From contig NZ_JALPRD010000007.1 of NCBI RefSeq assembly GCF_023197165.1, positions 124,001 to 188,000 of the forward strand: a stretch of DNA of 64,000 nucleotides. Direction: 5' to 3'. Each line of letters begins with the position of its first letter. Position 1 is the stretch's first letter. The DNA comes from Sphingopyxis sp. MSC1_008 (GTDB taxonomy: Bacteria > Pseudomonadota > Alphaproteobacteria > Sphingomonadales > Sphingomonadaceae). This document shows, piece after piece, positions 61,022 to 64,000 of this stretch. The position numbers and the translations under genes are program-made. The notes beneath the pieces are model-generated. The model was not told where the DNA came from. It saw only the letters and a list, made by a program, of their open reading frames with translations, and searched no databases.

Positions 61022-63360
61022 AGACGATCCGCAAGACGATGCTGGCCGCCGCCGCAAGCGCGCTCGTGCTGACCAGCGTCGGCACGCCGGTGGCGCTCGC
61101 GCAATCGAGCGCGAACCAGACCGCGCTCGTCGATTACGTCAATCCGCTGATGGGCACCGATTCGAGCTATCGCCTGTCGTACGGCAACACCTATCCCGCG
61201 GTCGCGGTGCCCTTTGGCATGAACAGCTGGACGCCGGTGACGGGCGAGCCCGGCAGCGGCTGGGGCTATACCTATGATGGCGAAAAGATCAGCGGCATCA
61301 AGCAGACGCACCAGCCGAGCCCGTGGATGAACGATTATGCCGCCTTCGCGCTGATGGCCGAAACCGGGCCGGTGAAGGTCAAGCAGCAGGAACGCGGCAG
61401 CTGGTTCAGCCATAAGGCCGAGGTCGCGCGTCCCTATTCGTACAAAGTCTATCTCGCCGACTATGACGTGACCGCCGAGGTCGCGCCGACGACACGCGCC
61501 GCGCAATTCCGCTTCACCTTCCCCGAAAGCGACGACGCACACATCCTGCTCGACGGTCTCGCGGGCGGATCGATGGTCAAGGTCGACGTCAAGAACCGTC
61601 GCATCACCGGCTATGTCCGCAACAACAACGGTGGCGTGCCCGACAATTTCCACAATTATTTCGTCGCCGAATTCGACCGCGACTTCACGCTCGCGCGCAC
61701 GTGGGCGGGCGACAACGCGCCGACGAACGAGCTGGCGCGCGAGGGCGACCATGTCGGCGCGGTGCTGAGCTTCAAGACCAAGAAGGGCGACAAGGTCCAC
61801 GTCCGCGTCGCCTCGTCGTTCATCAGCCCCGAACAGGCGCTGCTGAACCTGCGCAGCGAAATCGGCAGCGACAGCTTCGACGCGACGCAGGCGAAGGCGA
61901 AGGCGGCGTGGGAGAAGGAACTGTCGCGGATTCGTGTGACCGATCCCGATCCCGAAAAAATCCGCACCTTCTATTCGTCGCTGTACCGGATGCTGCAATT
62001 CCCGCGCGTCTTCTACGAAAAGGACGCGAACGGAAAGATCGTCCACTACAGCCCGTACGACGGCAAGGTCCACGACGGCTATATGTTCACCGACAACGGG
62101 TTCTGGGACACGTGGCGCGCGGTCTTCCCCTTCTTCGCGCTGATGTATCCCGACCTCGACAGCCAGATCATGCAGGGGCTGGTCAACACTTATAAGGAGG
62201 GCGGCTGGCTGCCCGAATGGGCGAGCCCCGGCTATCGCAACGTGATGATCGGGTCGAACTCGGCGAACCTCATCGCCGACGCCTATCTCAACGGTGTGCG
62301 TGGTTTCGACGTCGAGACGCTCTACGAAGCGATGATCAAGAACGCGACGACCAGCGAGGGCCGTCCGAAGGACAAGGCGGGCAAGGTCATCGCCGCGGTC
62401 GGGCGCGAGGGCGCCGAATATTACAACCAGCTCGGCTATGTCCCCTATGACGTCGACATCAACGAAAATGCCGCGCGCACGCTCGAATATGCGACCGCCG
62501 ACTTCTCGATCGCGCAGCTCGCGAAAGCACTCGGCAAGGACGCCGATGCGAAGAAATATCGCGAGCGCGCGCTGAATTATCAGAAGCTCTACGACAATCA
62601 GAGCGGCTGGATCCGCGGCCGCAACAAGGATGGATCGTGGGCGACCCCCTTCAACCCCTACAAATGGGGCGATGCCTTCACCGAGGGTAACGCGCTCCAT
62701 TACAGCTGGGCGGTGATGCAGGACGTCCAGGGGCTGATGAACCTGATGGGCGGACGGCAGAAATTCGTCGAGCGGCTCGACGCGATCTTCACCACCCCGC
62801 CGATCTTCGACGAAAGCTATTATGGCCAGGTGATCCACGAGATCCGCGAGATGCAGATCGTCGACATGGGTCAATATGCCCATGGCAACCAGCCGATCCA
62901 GCACATGCCCTATCTCTATAATTGGGCGGGTGCGCCGTGGAAGACGCAGCACCATGTGCGCGACATCATGGCGAAGCTCTACTCGTCGGCGCCCGACGGC
63001 TATCCGGGCGATGAGGATAATGGCCAGACCTCGGCCTGGTATGTCTTCTCGGCCTTGGGCTTCTATCCGGTTGCGTCGGCGACGGGCGAATATGCGATCG
63101 GCAGCCCGCTGTTCCAAAAGGCGGTGCTGACGATGCCGAACGGCAAGACGCTGACGATCAACGCCGCGAACAACAGCAATGCGAACGTCTATCTCCAGTC
63201 GGTCGCGCTCGGCGGGAAGCCGCAGAGCAAGACCTATTTCACCCACGGCGCTTTGTCGCAGGGCGGCACGGTCGACTTCGTGATGGGCGCCAAACCCAAC
63301 AAGCAATGGGGCACTGCCCCCGCCGATGCGCCCTTCTCGATCAGCGCGCCTTCCAAATGA
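61018..63360 (+). CDS. GH92 family alpha-mannosidase (copy 2)
   Basis: A 780-residue exported exo-alpha-mannosidase. Signal peptide ends at VALAQ (about 29). It has the canonical GH92 opening [29 protein letters not shown], a [18 protein letters not shown] block, the acid in [20 protein letters not shown] (Glu556), [24 protein letters not shown] and the base motif [15 protein letters not shown] with Asp665 and Asp667. Compared with copy 1 the two acidic base positions are intact. It inverts anomeric configuration with Ca2+. Starts at GTG inside the GH43 stop. It acts in the periplasm on mannose-capped oligosaccharides and feeds the GH125 enzyme. Confidence 0.94.
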   Translation: MKTIRKTMLAAAASALVLTSVGTPVALAQSSANQTALVDYVNPLMGTDSSYRLSYGNTYPAVAVPFGMNSWTPVTGEPGSGWGYTYDGEKISGIKQTHQPSPWMNDYAAFALMAETGPVKVKQQERGSWFSHKAEVARPYSYKVYLADYDVTAEVAPTTRAAQFRFTFPESDDAHILLDGLAGGSMVKVDVKNRRITGYVRNNNGGVPDNFHNYFVAEFDRDFTLARTWAGDNAPTNELAREGDHVGAVLSFKTKKGDKVHVRVASSFISPEQALLNLRSEIGSDSFDATQAKAKAAWEKELSRIRVTDPDPEKIRTFYSSLYRMLQFPRVFYEKDANGKIVHYSPYDGKVHDGYMFTDNGFWDTWRAVFPFFALMYPDLDSQIMQGLVNTYKEGGWLPEWASPGYRNVMIGSNSANLIADAYLNGVRGFDVETLYEAMIKNATTSEGRPKDKAGKVIAAVGREGAEYYNQLGYVPYDVDINENAARTLEYATADFSIAQLAKALGKDADAKKYRERALNYQKLYDNQSGWIRGRNKDGSWATPFNPYKWGDAFTEGNALHYSWAVMQDVQGLMNLMGGRQKFVERLDAIFTTPPIFDESYYGQVIHEIREMQIVDMGQYAHGNQPIQHMPYLYNWAGAPWKTQHHVRDIMAKLYSSAPDGYPGDEDNGQTSAWYVFSALGFYPVASATGEYAIGSPLFQKAVLTMPNGKTLTINAANNSNANVYLQSVALGGKPQSKTYFTHGALSQGGTVDFVMGAKPNKQWGTAPADAPFSISAPSK

Positions 63361-63374
63361 TTTCGGAGATGAGC

Positions 63375-64000
63375 ATGACCCCCAACCGCCGCGAGATTAT
63401 GGCCGGCGCCGGCGCACTCGCGCTGGCGGCCGCGATGCCTGCCGCCGCACGCTCCGCCGGTGCCTTCGCCAGCAAGCGCCCCGCACCCGCGCAGCGCGCC
63501 TTCACCAGTCCCGCGATCGAGGCCGAGATCGCGCGCGTGAAGGCGAAGATCGCCGACCCCGAACTCGCCTGGCTGTTCGAGAATTGCTACCCGAACACGC
63601 TCGACACGACGGTGCAGACGGGCACGCTCGACGGCCGTCCCGACACCTTCGTCATCACCGGCGATATCGAGGCGATGTGGCTGCGCGACAGCTCGGCGCA
63701 GGTGCAGCCCTACATCCATCTCGTCGCCAAGGACGCGAAGCTCAAGCGGCTGTTCCAGGGGCTGATCCAGCGGCAGGCGCGCTGCATCCTGATCGACCCC
63801 TATGCCAATGCGTTCGACAAGGATCCGAACGCGCCGTCGAAGCTCGAATGGTCGCAGACCGACAAGACCGAGATGAAGCCGGGCGTCGCCGAGCGGAAGT
63901 GGGAAATCGACTCGCTCTGCTACGCAATGCGCCTGTCCCATGAATATTGGACGCGCACGAAGGACAAAGCACCCTTCGACGACACATGGTCGCGCGCGAT
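63375..64000 (+). CDS. GH125 family exo-alpha-1,6-mannosidase (3' partial)
   Basis: The first 208 residues of a gene cut by the window end. The N terminus [23 protein letters not shown] is a Tat-like signal with twin arginine. The mature part matches GH125 (formerly DUF1237): [37 protein letters not shown] (about 93-116), [17 protein letters not shown] and [18 protein letters not shown]. The enzyme releases non-reducing alpha-1,6-linked mannose and often works with GH92. The ATG at 63375 follows CGGAG at a normal spacing; an in-frame ATG at 63369 is too close to it. It starts 14 bases after GH92 copy 2. Confidence 0.93.
   Translation, partial: MTPNRREIMAGAGALALAAAMPAAARSAGAFASKRPAPAQRAFTSPAIEAEIARVKAKIADPELAWLFENCYPNTLDTTVQTGTLDGRPDTFVITGDIEAMWLRDSSAQVQPYIHLVAKDAKLKRLFQGLIQRQARCILIDPYANAFDKDPNAPSKLEWSQTDKTEMKPGVAERKWEIDSLCYAMRLSHEYWTRTKDKAPFDDTWSRA

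Noticed and set aside
56705..61057. A 1450-codon open frame on the minus strand
   Set aside because: It runs antisense to the TonB receptor and GH43 genes, which have clear domains and signal peptides. High GC leaves stop codons rare on the complementary strand, and its product has no recognisable motif.
60895..63306. An 803-codon open frame on the minus strand
   Set aside because: Antisense to the GH92 copy-2 gene, with no domain; it is a shadow of GC-biased codon usage.
63369..63371. ATG at 63369 as the GH125 start
   Set aside because: It lies directly against the CGGAG ribosome site; the ATG at 63375 has correct spacing.

Overview
This is GC-rich alphaproteobacterial chromosome, almost certainly Sphingomonadales and most like Sphingopyxis. 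The pointers are a serine palmitoyltransferase whose catalytic residues align with the Sphingomonas enzyme, a threonine-nucleophile alkaline phosphatase of the Sphingomonas SPAP type, large TonB-dependent receptors, a two-gene cobalamin methionine synthase, and short dyad repeats scattered between genes. No prophage, insertion sequence, CRISPR array or rRNA was seen. One tRNA-Gln(TTG) is present. The first and last genes are cut by the window edges.

Bases 1-29500 are mostly core functions. A lipid kinase is followed by a Tam41-like nucleotidyltransferase, a possible DAG to PA to CDP-DAG pair. Next come sphingolipid genes (ACP, spt) with a hybrid histidine kinase downstream, an orphan Pycsar-effector-like membrane protein, a MATE exporter and groESL. 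groESL carries a perfect CIRCE operator and a heat-shock-sigma-like promoter. After a glutaminyl cyclase, a DJ-1 protein and three small lipoproteins comes a methionine-cycle operon: a SahR-like regulator, metF, metH part 1, a GNAT acetyltransferase and metH part 2. The rest holds a beta-helix protein, YbjN, a UbiK-like protein, TspO, tlyA, a ScsB/DsbD-like reductase, the alkaline phosphatase, proC, a MarR regulator, ilvE and the tRNA.

Bases 29500-47000 deal with envelope and D-amino-acid metabolism. A TonB receptor diverges from a penicillin-acylase-family enzyme. A tight six-gene minus-strand operon then encodes DgcN, DgcA, a dicarboxylate/amino-acid symporter, AmpG, a serine hydrolase and PBP4. 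It looks built to release, import and convert peptidoglycan fragments and D-glutamate. Upstream are a LysR regulator and, divergently, a secreted N-acyl-D-amino-acid deacylase, followed by a convergent MFS exporter.

Bases 47000-64000 are a glycan utilisation locus for alpha-mannan or high-mannose N-glycans. It has a ROK repressor, a sugar porter, ManA, a FucP-like porter, GH92, GH2, a TonB-dependent receptor, GH43, a second GH92 and a GH125 cut by the window end. The likely flow is outer-membrane uptake through the receptor, periplasmic trimming by the hydrolases, inner-membrane uptake of mannose, and isomerisation by ManA. Several genes overlap by 4 bases, and AT-rich islands mark the probable control points.
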